The notes beneath the pieces are model-generated. The model was not told where the DNA came from and searched no databases. It was given only the letters and a program-made list of their open reading frames with translations. The position numbers were made by a program, and so were the translations under genes. A DNA stretch of 58,619 bases, from contig JAOASE010000007.1 of the NCBI GenBank assembly GCA_025210155.1, positions 1 through 58,619 on the forward strand, in the 5' to 3' direction. Below are positions 36,361 through 44,698 of the stretch, in pieces; position 1 is the first letter of the stretch, and every line of letters begins with the position of its first letter. The stretch is from Alphaproteobacteria bacterium. Lineage in GTDB: Bacteria > Pseudomonadota > Alphaproteobacteria > Rs-D84 > CASDRH01.

Positions 36361-37650
36361 ATGATAAATATTAAGAATAAAATAAAAAAGCTTTTTAGCA
36401 AAAAAGAATTCATTATCAAAAAGAACGATGAATTTGTAACTTATACCTTAAGCTCTAAGTTTCAGGTATTTATTTCTTTATTATTTATTATAATGACAGC
36501 ATCTCTAGGCATGACTTCTTACATGTACTTCTCAAATAAGTTTGCAATAGAAAACTCTATCGAAATGAAGAAATTAACTCAAAAAAAGATAGAAAACACT
36601 ATTATCAAAACAAAAGTATATAAAGAAGAGTTCGATAACGTTGTAAAAAAACTAAAAGCTTTCAACAAAAAAACTATTAAAAAATTAGAAAAAACAGAAC
36701 AACTTTCTGAAAAAGAAAAAGCTCAACTTGAAAAAGAGCTATATCTAATAGACGTAAACCAACAATATTTATCAGAAAAACTTGAAAACTTCTTTGAAAA
36801 TGAAGTTTCTAATGAAGAAGAAATTATCCAAACAAGTAAATATAAATTAGATAAAGCAATCGTACAAAGAAACATAGCTTGGAAAGAAAGAAAAGAGATT
36901 AAAAAGAAAAATGAAGAGATCATTGAAAAAATGTATCAATTCCAAGACGTTCAAAGTGAGCTACTAGAAAGACTTGAATTCATAACAGATACTGAAACTC
37001 AAGACGTAGAAAAAATGCTTAACAAGATAGATAGAACTCTTGGTGAACTTGGTATCAAAAACAGAAAAACTCTTGGTAAAAAAGCAAAAGAAGCTAATGA
37101 AGGAAAAGGTGGATTATATTATCCTGTAAATGACATAGAAATAGACAACTCTGAAGAAAACAAGATGATAAACAATCTTTCTAAAAAAATCAAAAGTGTA
37201 GAAGATCTTCAAACAGTTATAAAAGAATTACCTTTAGGCCCTCCTCTAAAACGTATGAGTATATCTTCTAAATTTGGTGTTAGAAACGATCCATTTAATG
37301 AAGTAAAAAAAGGTATGCATAAAGGAATCGACTATAGAGGAAAAATAGGAGATCCAATTTATTCTACAGGATCAGGTAAAGTTTTAAAAGCCAGAGATAG
37401 ACATGGTTACGGCCTTTCAGTTGAAATAGACTATGGATTAGGTTTCGTAGGCATATTTGCCCATTTAAACAAAATAAACGTAAAAGAAGGTGATTTCGTT
37501 GAAGTTGGTGACGTAATCGGTGAACTTGGTAACACTGGTAGATCAACAGGCCCTCACCTACACTACGAATTAAAATACAAAAATCGTGCATTCAACCCGT
37601 ACAGATTTACAAAAGCTAAAACTCTAGAAGAAATGACTACTGTAAACTAG
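36361..37650 (+). CDS. M23 (LytM-type) zinc metallopeptidase with coiled coil
   Basis: 429 aa. A membrane segment near residues 36-56 (VFISLLFIIMTASLGMTSYM), a long coiled coil (60-280), then the M23 domain: MHKGIDYRG (H320, D324), GYGLSVEIDYGLGFVGIFAH and GPHLHYELK (H399, H401) give an intact Zn site, so it should cleave peptidoglycan peptide cross-links. It has no Shine-Dalgarno; a likely promoter (TTGAAC-N17-TAGTCT, about 36323-36351) puts the mRNA start nearly at the ATG. bactofilin follows 9 bases later. M23-bactofilin pairs shape cells in Helicobacter and Caulobacter relatives. Confidence 0.9.
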   Translation: MINIKNKIKKLFSKKEFIIKKNDEFVTYTLSSKFQVFISLLFIIMTASLGMTSYMYFSNKFAIENSIEMKKLTQKKIENTIIKTKVYKEEFDNVVKKLKAFNKKTIKKLEKTEQLSEKEKAQLEKELYLIDVNQQYLSEKLENFFENEVSNEEEIIQTSKYKLDKAIVQRNIAWKERKEIKKKNEEIIEKMYQFQDVQSELLERLEFITDTETQDVEKMLNKIDRTLGELGIKNRKTLGKKAKEANEGKGGLYYPVNDIEIDNSEENKMINNLSKKIKSVEDLQTVIKELPLGPPLKRMSISSKFGVRNDPFNEVKKGMHKGIDYRGKIGDPIYSTGSGKVLKARDRHGYGLSVEIDYGLGFVGIFAHLNKINVKEGDFVEVGDVIGELGNTGRSTGPHLHYELKYKNRAFNPYRFTKAKTLEEMTTVN

Positions 37651-37659
37651 GAAAAGTAA

Positions 37660-38046
37660 ATGTTAGGCATAAAAAAAGATTTCTATACTACATCATTAAT
37701 CAATATGAAAACAGAAATAACTGGTAATATTAAGTCTGAAGGCGAAATAGTTATTAACGGCCTTATTAACGGAAATATCACTGGTAATGAGATACATATT
37801 GGTAAGTCTGGTATGGTTAAAGGAAAAATCATTGGTGAAAAGATTATCGTAGAAGGTAGATGCGAAGGCAACATAGAAGCTAAATCAATTCTTCTTAAAC
37901 CTAGTGCAAAGATCTTCGGAGATGTATACCACGATAAAATTTCAATTGAAACTGGTGCTCAAATAAATGGTAAATTAAGAGAAAAGAAATTCTTAAGCCA
38001 AGAGAAAAAAACTAAAACTACTACAAAAAGCAAAGCTAAAAAGTAA
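37660..38046 (+). CDS. bactofilin
   Basis: 128 aa. The DUF583 beta-helix core is clear: GEIVINGLINGNITGNEIHI, GMVKGKIIGEKIIVEGRCEG, KIFGDVYHDKISIETGAQIN-GKL. Bactofilins polymerise without nucleotide into cytoskeletal filaments at the membrane and scaffold envelope enzymes. The N-terminal tail (LGIKKDFYTTS) is short and the C-terminus is Lys-rich. AGGAAAAG before the ATG. Operon with the M23 peptidase it probably positions. Confidence 0.95.
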   Translation: MLGIKKDFYTTSLINMKTEITGNIKSEGEIVINGLINGNITGNEIHIGKSGMVKGKIIGEKIIVEGRCEGNIEAKSILLKPSAKIFGDVYHDKISIETGAQINGKLREKKFLSQEKKTKTTTKSKAKK

Positions 38047-38500
38047 TAGTTAAAACATAAAATTCACAATAGTTTAGATTAATTTCTAAACTATTTTTTT
38101 ATCTAACCTCCTCTCATTTCATTCATAAAAAACATAATTTCCTAAACACACAAAAAACCAAGCAAAAACAAAGAAATTTAAATTGAATCAATATATAATA
38201 TAAACAAAGTTAACCATCTAATAAGACTCATTTTTTTATTCAAAAACAAACTTAAAAATATATAGACACACATAAAATTCCTCAAAAACTCAAGAATAGC
38301 AAGGAACAGCATGAATCAAAACTTAACTCAAACAAAGCTAAAACACTGAAAAGACTCCCTTTCTTGACTCAAAAACCATCTTTGGAAAACAAATTTATAC
38401 CAACATTTAAAAAACCTTTATTTTTACAATAAAAATTGTTATAATTTCAACGTTAAGACATCATAAAGCAATATTCAAACATTATAAGGAAATATCTTTC
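38047..38500. other. 454-base intergenic region between bactofilin and rpiB
   Basis: Starts with a terminator (AGTTTAGA/TCTAAACT, 38071-38092, then seven T) that has the TAGATTAATTTCTA core. Near the right end lies TATAAT (38441-38446), probably for rpiB. The middle is AT-rich without a standard ORF. A 51-codon frame from 38311 with an AAGGA site is open only if TGA is read as sense; I do not call it. Confidence 0.5.
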
Positions 38501-38938
38501 ATGAAAAACAACACTATCGCAATAGCTTCAGATCACAGAGGCTATAAACTAAAACAAAACCTAATAAAATGGTTAGAAAAAAACGATTATGATATTATAG
38601 ACTTTGGCACTTCTAGCGAAAAAAGAGTTGATTATCCAGATTACACAAAAAATCTATGTGAATGGATGAAATCCAACCCTAAAGGAAGAGGTATAGTTAT
38701 TTGTGGCAACGGAATAGGACAAAGTATCTTTTCAAACAGATTTAAACACATAAGAGCTGCCCTACTTTATTCTAAAAAAGTGGCAAGAGATGCAAGAATA
38801 CATAACGATACAAACGTAGCCGTTTTAGGAGCTGAAAGCTTTAGATTTTCAAAACAAAAAAAGATGCTAGAAATCTTTTTCAAAACAGAAAAATCTCCAG
38901 ACCCTAAGTATAAAAGATGTATTAAAAAAATATCATAA
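38501..38938 (+). CDS. rpiB: ribose-5-phosphate isomerase B
   Basis: 145 aa. ASDHRGYKLKQNL at the N-terminus and VDYPDYTKNLCEWM, then VICGNGIGQSIFSN with catalytic Cys68 in the CGxGxG signature, and HNDTNVAVLGAESF. Interconverts ribose-5-P and ribulose-5-P in the pentose phosphate pathway. The usual CGTGIGMSI is CGNGIGQSI here; sugar specificity could therefore be altered (LacAB-type allose/galactose isomerases are related). AAGGAAA upstream. Confidence 0.9.
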   Translation: MKNNTIAIASDHRGYKLKQNLIKWLEKNDYDIIDFGTSSEKRVDYPDYTKNLCEWMKSNPKGRGIVICGNGIGQSIFSNRFKHIRAALLYSKKVARDARIHNDTNVAVLGAESFRFSKQKKMLEIFFKTEKSPDPKYKRCIKKIS

Positions 38939-39059
38939 ATACAGAGACTTAAAAAACAAAGGAAGAATCTTTTCTTTAACAATAAAATTTTTATTAAATT
39001 TTTTGCTTTAAAAACAAAAAAGAATCCTTAAAATAAAAGAAAAACAAAGGAGCAAAACA

Positions 39060-39668
39060 ATGAGCAGATTTCAAGGCACTAAAACTGAAAAAAATATCCT
39101 AACTGCATTCGCAGGTGAATCTCAAGCAAGAAACAAATACGATATGTTCGCAAGCATCGCTAAAAAAGAAGGCTACGTACAAATCCAAGCTGTATTTGAA
39201 GAAACTGCAAGACACGAAAAAGAACACGCTAAAAGATTATTCAAATTTTTAGACAGCGGTCAACCAGTAGAATTCACTGGCGTAGAATTCCCAGCAGGTT
39301 GCCTAGGCGACACAGCTGCTAACCTAAAAGAAGCTGCTGCAGGTGAAAACGAAGAATACGAACACATGTACCCAGAATTCGCTAAAATAGCAAGAGAAGA
39401 AGGCTTTGAAGACGTTGCCCTAGCAATGGAAGGTATCGCTATAGCTGAAAGATACCACGAAGCAAGATATCTTAAATTATTAGAAACTCTTGAAAAAGGC
39501 GAAATGTTCAAAGACGGCGACAAAGTTGTTTGGAGATGTAGAAACTGTGGTCACTTACACACAGCTGACAAAGCACCAGAAGTTTGCCCAGCATGTGCAC
39601 ACAAAAAACCACACTTCGAAAGATTAAATAGCATTGACGATATCAAAGTAGATTTCCCAACTAGCTAA
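39060..39668 (+). CDS. rubrerythrin
   Basis: 202 aa. The ferritin-like four-helix domain has the diiron Glu motifs (AFAGESQARNKY; FEETARHEKEHA; AERYHEARY) and the C-terminal rubredoxin domain has CRNCGH and CPACAH, binding one Fe. Reduces hydrogen peroxide to water in anaerobes and microaerophiles. AAGGAG 9 bases before the ATG. Codon bias is very strong, suggesting high expression. Its likely electron donor, a rubredoxin or ferredoxin, is not adjacent. Confidence 0.96.
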   Translation: MSRFQGTKTEKNILTAFAGESQARNKYDMFASIAKKEGYVQIQAVFEETARHEKEHAKRLFKFLDSGQPVEFTGVEFPAGCLGDTAANLKEAAAGENEEYEHMYPEFAKIAREEGFEDVALAMEGIAIAERYHEARYLKLLETLEKGEMFKDGDKVVWRCRNCGHLHTADKAPEVCPACAHKKPHFERLNSIDDIKVDFPTS

Positions 39669-39728
39669 AATCTTCACAAAAGATATTAAAATAAGGAGCG
39701 TATTAATTTACACTCCTTATTATTTCCT

Positions 39729-40211
39729 TCAATTTAATTTACCAAAATCTAATCCTTGAGATTTAATCCCAGCATCCATCATATCCATAATACTTCTCAT
39801 AAATATAGGATTCTTTAAATCTTTCTCCGACCTAAAATCAAAATCATCCGGATAAGAATACTTAAAGAAATACCAAACCGACATAGAAGATTTAACCTCC
39901 AAGTTCCCAAATTCATCAATTTCTTTAACTTCCAATATAGATAAATCCGATATAGAAAATTCATCAAAAATTTTCTGATACTTGTCTATGTTCGCTTTCA
40001 AATCAAGTATAAATTCTTTAGCCCACTTCTTATCAGAACAAATCTTAGGCAAATTAGGACCTACAGTCCCAATCATTTTCTGTAAATTCAAAAGATTTAT
40101 TCCCAAAGTAACAAAGGAATCAAAAGATTTATTTCCACTATTCAAAATAGTATCAATAGATAAAATACTCTTTTCTATAATCTTAACTAATTTCTCAATT
40201 TTTTTATTCAT
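39729..40211 (-). CDS. helical cytoplasmic protein, unknown (160 aa)
   Basis: Mostly helical with MNKKIEKLVKIIEKSILSID, NLPKICSDKKWAKEFILDLK and a C-terminal DFDFRSEKDLKNPIFMRSIM. No signal peptide. Promoter TTGAAT-N17-TAATAT on minus; leader TTGTTTAAACCTATATTTGC (40213-40232) immediately before the ATG and no Shine-Dalgarno, one of the clearest cases of the shared leader. Adjacent to another unknown in the same orientation (40339). Not recognised. Confidence 0.6.
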   Translation of the reverse strand: MNKKIEKLVKIIEKSILSIDTILNSGNKSFDSFVTLGINLLNLQKMIGTVGPNLPKICSDKKWAKEFILDLKANIDKYQKIFDEFSISDLSILEVKEIDEFGNLEVKSSMSVWYFFKYSYPDDFDFRSEKDLKNPIFMRSIMDMMDAGIKSQGLDFGKLN

Positions 40212-40299
40212 GCAAATATAGGTTTAAACAATATATTAGGAATATATTATTAACTTTAAAAACAAAATTCAAGAAGATTCATATAGTTACAAAAAAAGA

Positions 40300-40320
40300 G
40301 GTTGTATAACAACCTCTCCT
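40300..40320 (-). terminator. terminator of the 40339 gene (GAGG..GTT type)
   Basis: Read on minus, GAGGTTGTTATACAACCTC is a perfect hairpin followed by seven T. The same design as the plus-strand hairpins at 3630, 4706 and 26107. Confidence 0.8.
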
Positions 40321-40338
40321 TCCAATTCGTTTCCCAAA

Positions 40339-40875
40339 TTATGCCCTATTAAAAACATTGTCTGGAATAGGACTATCAATTGCCTTAAAGAATTCTTCTG
40401 TTTTGATAAAATCCTTCCAATATTTATTCCCAACAAGCTCTTGGGAAAAAGGATAGGCTGTCATCGAGCTAGAAACAACACAAATTGGGCTGTTAATACT
40501 AAACTTTAACCTATCGAAATCTTTAATTGTAACCTCTTCTAAAAGAGATTTAGCTTTTTTCAAATTATCTTTAATTTCGGAAGACTCTTTTTTTCTCTCC
40601 TTCAAGGAAACCATTCCTCGCCCAAGAGAAACATAATCATCAAAATTAATACACTTACCAGCTAAAACAATAGCATTCATAAATTTTTCGAAATCAATAA
40701 CTTTTTCAATCATCAGGTTTAAATTTAACGGAGAAAAACACTCCAATTCAACATTTAAAATTTTTTTCACAACTATAAGATAATAATCTTCAAGAAATAA
40801 ATCAAGGATTTTTTCCAATTTTATTTTTTTATCAACACAAAACAAATTACAATCTAAAATAATAATTTTTTTCAA
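40339..40875 (-). CDS. cytoplasmic protein, unknown (178 aa), TTG start
   Basis: Begins TTGAAAAAAATTATT (MKKIIILDCNLFCVD), so the start codon is TTG; no ATG lies nearby in frame. Sequence is mixed helical with a Cys-containing beta-like N-terminus and YWKDFIKTEEFFKAIDSPIP near the end. No signal peptide. No Shine-Dalgarno; leader contains TGTCCTAAATTTTATATG. Divergent from murF with about 57 bases between. Not recognised. Confidence 0.6.
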   Translation of the reverse strand: MKKIIILDCNLFCVDKKIKLEKILDLFLEDYYLIVVKKILNVELECFSPLNLNLMIEKVIDFEKFMNAIVLAGKCINFDDYVSLGRGMVSLKERKKESSEIKDNLKKAKSLLEEVTIKDFDRLKFSINSPICVVSSSMTAYPFSQELVGNKYWKDFIKTEEFFKAIDSPIPDNVFNRA

Positions 40876-40932
40876 TTTACATATAGAACAAATTCATATA
40901 AAATTTAGGACAAAGAATAAGGGAAAAGAATT

Positions 40933-42363
40933 ATGTTAAAATTTACCATAAAAGAAATAATAGAAGCTCTAAAAGACAACTTCAAAGGAGATATAAATCT
41001 ATATAAAGACAATTTCAATCATGAAATAAAATTACTATCAACTGACTCTCGCGAAGCTGCATCTAACGAAACTTGTTTCATAGCCCTTAAAGGTAAAAGA
41101 GCCGACGACCAAGAAGTAAATGCCCACAGATTTGTAGAAGGAGCATTAAATAATGGTTCATACGCAATAGTATCAGAAGACTTCCCTAACCTTTCAGAAG
41201 ACAAACAAAAACAACTTATAAGAGTTAAAGATACTATAGATGCTTTCGGTCAGATAGGAAATCTACACAGACAACAATTCAAAGGCAAACTAATAGGAAT
41301 AACAGGAAGTTCAGGAAAAACTTCTACTAAAGACATGCTTAAAACAATATTACTAAGCTTCGGTAAAACATATGCCACACCTAAAAACCTTAACTCTCAA
41401 TTAGGAGTACCCCAATGCCTTATAGATATGACTAAAGAGAATTACGACTATGCAATCATTGAAATGGGTATGTCTGGCATAGGCGAAATGAAAAAACTAA
41501 CTTCATACACGCAACCAGATATCGCAATAGCAATAAACGTATACCCTATGCACCTAGAATTCTTCAAAAGTATAAAATCTATAGCTGCTGAAAAAGCTTC
41601 AATATTTGAAGGACTTAAAGACAATGGAATAGCAATATATAATGCTGACAGCCAATGCGCAGATATTCTATCAGAAGGAGCTCAAGAACATAACAACTTC
41701 AAAAGTTACGGAAGAAAAGGAAGCGACATAAGTTTAATATCAGAAGAAGATACTATTTTAACAATCAAAACTTCTTCAAACGAAACCATCTCATATGAGA
41801 TACCTGAAAACAACCTTGCATTCAAATATAACTCTATGAGTACTATGTGTATATGCCAAGCTCTTGGTCTACCACTAAAAGAAATCTCTAAAAAATATAA
41901 AGAAATTAGATCATCTGATGGACGTGGAAAAATTAAAAATTTTACAATAAACGAAACAAAAAACATAAAAATAATAGATGAGTCTTACGGTGGCGGGCAT
42001 GCTGAAGCCATGATAATAGGCTTAACAAGACTTCAAAACAAAGCTTCTAAAGGAAGAAAAATAGCTATCATAGGAAATATGGCTGAACTAGGAATAGCGA
42101 CCGAAGAAGAACATAAAAAAGTTGGACAATTCATAAACACAATGAAACTAGATAAAATTATACTTATCGGCGAAAATACTAAAATAATTCAAAACGAATT
42201 AGATAAAAATAAAACAGATATAACAACGTTTTATGACAAAATAGATGAATTACTTCCTAACATAGAAAACAACCTTCAAAACAATGATCTTGTATTCATA
42301 AAGGGGGCCCACTACTCTTCCCAAGTTTGGAAAATAATAGATAAATTTGAAACAACAAAATAA
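40933..42363 (+). CDS. murF: UDP-N-acetylmuramoyl-tripeptide--D-Ala-D-Ala ligase
   Basis: 476 aa Mur ligase adding the D-Ala-D-Ala dipeptide to the peptidoglycan precursor, ATP-dependent, in the cytoplasm. N-terminal substrate domain (LLSTDSREAASNETCFIALK), ATP loop GITGSSGKTSTKD (about 125-137), TPKNLNSQLGVP, EMGMSGIGEMKKLT, and a C-terminal Rossmann domain (IAIIGNMAELG). No mur/fts cluster is adjacent, unlike the usual dcw arrangement. GGGAAAAG before the ATG. Confidence 0.93.
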   Translation: MLKFTIKEIIEALKDNFKGDINLYKDNFNHEIKLLSTDSREAASNETCFIALKGKRADDQEVNAHRFVEGALNNGSYAIVSEDFPNLSEDKQKQLIRVKDTIDAFGQIGNLHRQQFKGKLIGITGSSGKTSTKDMLKTILLSFGKTYATPKNLNSQLGVPQCLIDMTKENYDYAIIEMGMSGIGEMKKLTSYTQPDIAIAINVYPMHLEFFKSIKSIAAEKASIFEGLKDNGIAIYNADSQCADILSEGAQEHNNFKSYGRKGSDISLISEEDTILTIKTSSNETISYEIPENNLAFKYNSMSTMCICQALGLPLKEISKKYKEIRSSDGRGKIKNFTINETKNIKIIDESYGGGHAEAMIIGLTRLQNKASKGRKIAIIGNMAELGIATEEEHKKVGQFINTMKLDKIILIGENTKIIQNELDKNKTDITTFYDKIDELLPNIENNLQNNDLVFIKGAHYSSQVWKIIDKFETTK

Positions 42364-42376
42364 ACTCAAAAGCTTA

Positions 42377-43024
42377 CTAACTTGTAAGCTTTTTTTCTTC
42401 CTTGTTAAAAAATCTAAATAAGATTTCGGCACATATTATACCAAGCAAACTTCCTGCTATAACATCAGACAAATAATGAGCCCTCAATATAAGCCTACTA
42501 AAAGCAACTAATGTAGCAAATGAATAAGCAAATATTTTAATAACCCTAGACGTCTTCCCATCAACATAAAACAATAATAATAAAATCGTTACAAAAGTAA
42601 ATATTGAGGAACTATGCCCTGATGGGAATGAAGAATTAGAATATCCAACTCCCAAAAATGGTTCAAAACCAAAGTTCCCACATTTCAAATATTCTTTAAA
42701 CCTATACCTTCCAATAGCAAACTTAAATAACTGAACTATCAAACCACTAGATAAAATAACCTTCAACTGTAAGATAAACTTAAATTTAAGTTCTCTCAAA
42801 GAAGTCTTAAAAATTAAGTAATTCAAAAGATAAACCACCACTGTTATAGCAAACATATATAATGGTTCTGCAAAATCATTTAAAAATTTATAAACATAAT
42901 ATATATTACTAGTCATATACTTTTTTAAAAACATAGCAAAACTTAAATCCACATAACAAAATAAAAATATAAAACAACAACTTAATAAAAATAATACCCC
43001 TAAAAACTTGAGATTTTTATACAT
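42377..43024 (-). CDS. PAP2-family membrane phosphatase
   Basis: 215 aa, about six membrane segments. The three PAP2 motifs are KFAIGRYRF (normally KxxxxxxRP; the Pro is replaced by Phe), FPSGHSSS with catalytic His, and SRLILRAHYLSD. Members remove phosphate from lipids such as phosphatidate or undecaprenyl pyrophosphate in the periplasm. GGAG before the ATG. It shares a unit with the 54-aa gene 24 bases upstream. The substrate cannot be determined. Stop TAG. Confidence 0.85.
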   Translation of the reverse strand: MYKNLKFLGVLFLLSCCFIFLFCYVDLSFAMFLKKYMTSNIYYVYKFLNDFAEPLYMFAITVVVYLLNYLIFKTSLRELKFKFILQLKVILSSGLIVQLFKFAIGRYRFKEYLKCGNFGFEPFLGVGYSNSSFPSGHSSSIFTFVTILLLLFYVDGKTSRVIKIFAYSFATLVAFSRLILRAHYLSDVIAGSLLGIICAEILFRFFNKEEKKLTS

Positions 43025-43048
43025 AACAACTCTCCAAAATTTAATTAA

Positions 43049-43213
43049 TTAAAAAAATTTATAAAACCTATCTAAAAAAGTTTTATCACCAGAATTAACC
43101 AAAACCATATCCATAAAATATGCAATAAAAGCCAATGGTATAAGCACCAAAGCTAAAACAAATAATAAATTACCCTTTATTAAAAGTAGTAATACCTTCA
43201 TTTTCATATACAT
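43049..43213 (-). CDS. 54-aa membrane peptide upstream of the PAP2 phosphatase
   Basis: MYMKMKVLLLLIKG, one strong membrane segment (NLLFVLALVLIPLAFIAYFM), and a short tail GDKTFLDRFYKFF. AAGGAG 6 bases before the ATG at 43213 is a good ribosome site, which makes translation likely. Its stop lies 24 bases before the phosphatase ATG, so the two are probably co-transcribed. Could be a small partner subunit. Confidence 0.6.
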   Translation of the reverse strand: MYMKMKVLLLLIKGNLLFVLALVLIPLAFIAYFMDMVLVNSGDKTFLDRFYKFF

Positions 43214-43324
43214 TAATAATCTCCTTACTTTTATACTTGCAAAAACATATTGAAATAAAATGAAATAGATGTAAAATCGATTTTAATAAAATTAGTAATA
43301 ATTTTTTATAAAAGGAATTCGTCA

Positions 43325-44083
43325 ATGACAAAAATTTGGAACAAATACCCATTCCATAAATTCATAAAAGAGAACTATTCTTATATGATTATCCTAATAA
43401 CTTGTTTTCTAACAGAAATCTTTATAAAAGTATCTGACTATCTAGAAGATCCAAGTTACAACAAGATAGAACAATTATTACATGCCTTTGAAATACCTAT
43501 GTTTATCCTTTCATATATATTCATTGAAAACAAAATCAAACACGTAATAAAAAATAAATTTATTAAAGCTATCTCTATAATATCAATTATATCTATAGTC
43601 TTCTGCTCTATGCAACTAGCCTTTTTTCACTTTATAGGATACGAAGAAAACTTCGATATAAAAAGTGAGGTATTATTAGAAAGCACAGAAATATTCTTTT
43701 TCCTATCAATGGTAGCATTAATAAACTTCATAAATAAAAAATTCCTTCTATCACACATATTAGAAGGAGATAGAGGTTTCCTTGCAAAAATACCTGAACA
43801 TAAAAGAGATAGTATATTTATGATAAAATCAAACGAAAACTATATTGAAGTATTCTTCGAAGATAAAATAGAAACTATTAATTACAGATTAAAAGATGCA
43901 ATTAAAGAAATGCCTGCTAATATGGGAATACAAATTCATAAATCATACTGGATCAACAAATCATACTTCAAAGAAATTTCTAAAAAGAATAATAAAAATT
44001 ACATAACATTAACAAACAGCTTAGAAATTCCAATAGGAGGAACTTTCTTAGCTTTAATAAAAGAAAATTTTAAAAAAATATAA
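43325..44083 (+). CDS. membrane-bound LytTR-domain transcription regulator
   Basis: 252 aa. Four membrane segments (YMIILITCFLTEIFIKV; MFILSYIFIENKI; AISIISIISIVFCSMQLAFF; FFFLSMVALINFINK) are followed by a LytTR DNA-binding domain (about 155-250: DSIFMIKSNENYIEVFFEDK, INYRLKDAIKEMPANMGIQI, HKSYWIN). It probably senses a membrane or envelope signal directly, without a kinase. AAAGGAATT upstream. Divergent from the PAP2 unit, which it might regulate. The closest known designs are four-TM LytTR regulators in alphaproteobacteria. Confidence 0.85.
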   Translation: MTKIWNKYPFHKFIKENYSYMIILITCFLTEIFIKVSDYLEDPSYNKIEQLLHAFEIPMFILSYIFIENKIKHVIKNKFIKAISIISIISIVFCSMQLAFFHFIGYEENFDIKSEVLLESTEIFFFLSMVALINFINKKFLLSHILEGDRGFLAKIPEHKRDSIFMIKSNENYIEVFFEDKIETINYRLKDAIKEMPANMGIQIHKSYWINKSYFKEISKKNNKNYITLTNSLEIPIGGTFLALIKENFKKI

Positions 44084-44087
44084 AAAA

Positions 44088-44281
44088 TAGAGCCTTGGAA
44101 CTTTTTCCAAGACTCTATCTAAACGCTGACTGATAATTAGCAAGAAGGTTGTTGTCCCATTACCTACATTTCCCCCTCTGCTACGGACTTTACACTATTC
44201 AAAAAAAACTTTTTAACTACTATTTTAAAACAATATTTTAAAAATAGATCAGCAACGCAATAACTTTTACATGTTTGGTTT
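44088..44281 (-). ncRNA. orphan structured RNA of about 190 nt
   Basis: No ORF. On minus it has a promoter (44288-44315), a closing stem in which CGTTGCTGAT (about 44247-44256) pairs with ATCAG-T-CAGCG (about 44123-44133) with one bulge, a hairpin CTATTTT/AAAATAG (44221-44246), and a compact core. In the core GTCC pairs GGGAC, and AGCAGAGG could pair with CCTTCTTGCT. It ends in a strong terminator AGAGTCTTGGAA/TTCCAAGGCTCT followed by ATTTTTTAT on minus (44088-44121). Not 6S, tmRNA, SRP or RNase P by their consensus cores, as far as I can judge. The family is unknown to me. Confidence 0.55.
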
Positions 44282-44287
44282 ATTAGG

Positions 44288-44315
44288 AATATAAACAATT
44301 AAAATATAAAATCAA
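44288..44315 (-). promoter_or_regulatory. promoter of the orphan RNA
   Basis: TTGATT (44310-44315), 16-base spacer, TATATT (44288-44293), read on minus. Confidence 0.6.
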
Positions 44316-44339
44316 GATAAAAAATAAAGATTAACAGTT

Positions 44340-44517
44340 AAAGAAAGGAAAAATTACAAGGATTTATGAAAAAAATGTAAAAAAACAAAAAATGGGTATT
44401 GAAACTTTTCCGTATTCAAAGTTAATGAGGAGCGGGTCTAGCGACGAATTATACAAAGAAAGGAAAAATTACAAGGAGTTACAAAAAATATTAAAAAAAA
44501 TGCATTTAGGGTATTGA
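44340..44517 (+). repeat. tandem duplication of the tRNA-Gly upstream region (115-base period)
   Basis: AAAGAAAGGAAAAATTACAA-GGA occurs at 44340-44362 and 44455-44477, and GGGTATTGA at 44394-44402 and 44509-44517; both pairs are 115 bases apart. The right copy leads into the tRNA-Gly promoter. The left copy leads into GAGGAGCGGGTCTAGCGACGA, which could be the remnant of a lost tRNA gene. Confidence 0.65.
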
Positions 44518-44541
44518 CTTTCGAAAAAGAATCCATATAAT
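44514..44541 (+). promoter_or_regulatory. promoter of tRNA-Gly
   Basis: TTGACT (44514-44519), 16-base spacer, TATAAT (44536-44541), 13 bases before the mature tRNA. Confidence 0.85.
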
Positions 44542-44554
44542 AACACCATATTAA

Positions 44555-44631
44555 GCGAATGTAGCTCAGTTGGCTAGAGCGCAACCTTGCCAAGGTTGAG
44601 GTCGAGGGTTCGAGCCCCTTCATTCGCTCCA
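44555..44631 (+). tRNA. tRNA-Gly (anticodon GCC)
   Basis: Complete cloverleaf: acceptor GCGAATG/CATTCGC, D arm GCTC..GAGC, anticodon stem CAACC/GGTTG around TTGCCAA (anticodon GCC), T arm with GGTTCGAGCCC, discriminator T and encoded CCA. The opposite-strand ORF starting MERMKGLEPSTST is the usual antisense artefact of this tRNA. Confidence 0.97.
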
Positions 44632-44640
44632 AAATTTCAA

Positions 44641-44668
44641 AAGATAGATTAATTTCTATCTTTTTTTA
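44641..44668 (+). terminator. terminator of tRNA-Gly
   Basis: AAGATAGA/TCTATCTT with the TAGATTAATTTCTA core (44645-44658), followed by seven T. Confidence 0.85.
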
Positions 44669-44698
44669 TTTAACACAATAATATAACTAATAATATTC

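Noticed and set aside
38311-38466. 51-codon frame with an AAGGA site, open only if TGA is sense
   Set aside because: It runs through the rpiB promoter, has no recognisable features, and conserved genes show no TGA-encoded Trp.
44101-44200. SAM-II-type riboswitch on minus
   Set aside because: A short AAATGTAGGTAA block resembles part of SAM-II, but the rest of the pseudoknot does not match and a terminator, not a methionine gene, follows.
44438-44632. Minus-strand ORF beginning MERMKGLEPSTST
   Set aside because: It is the antisense of tRNA-Gly; this peptide pattern is a common artefact of tRNA genes.
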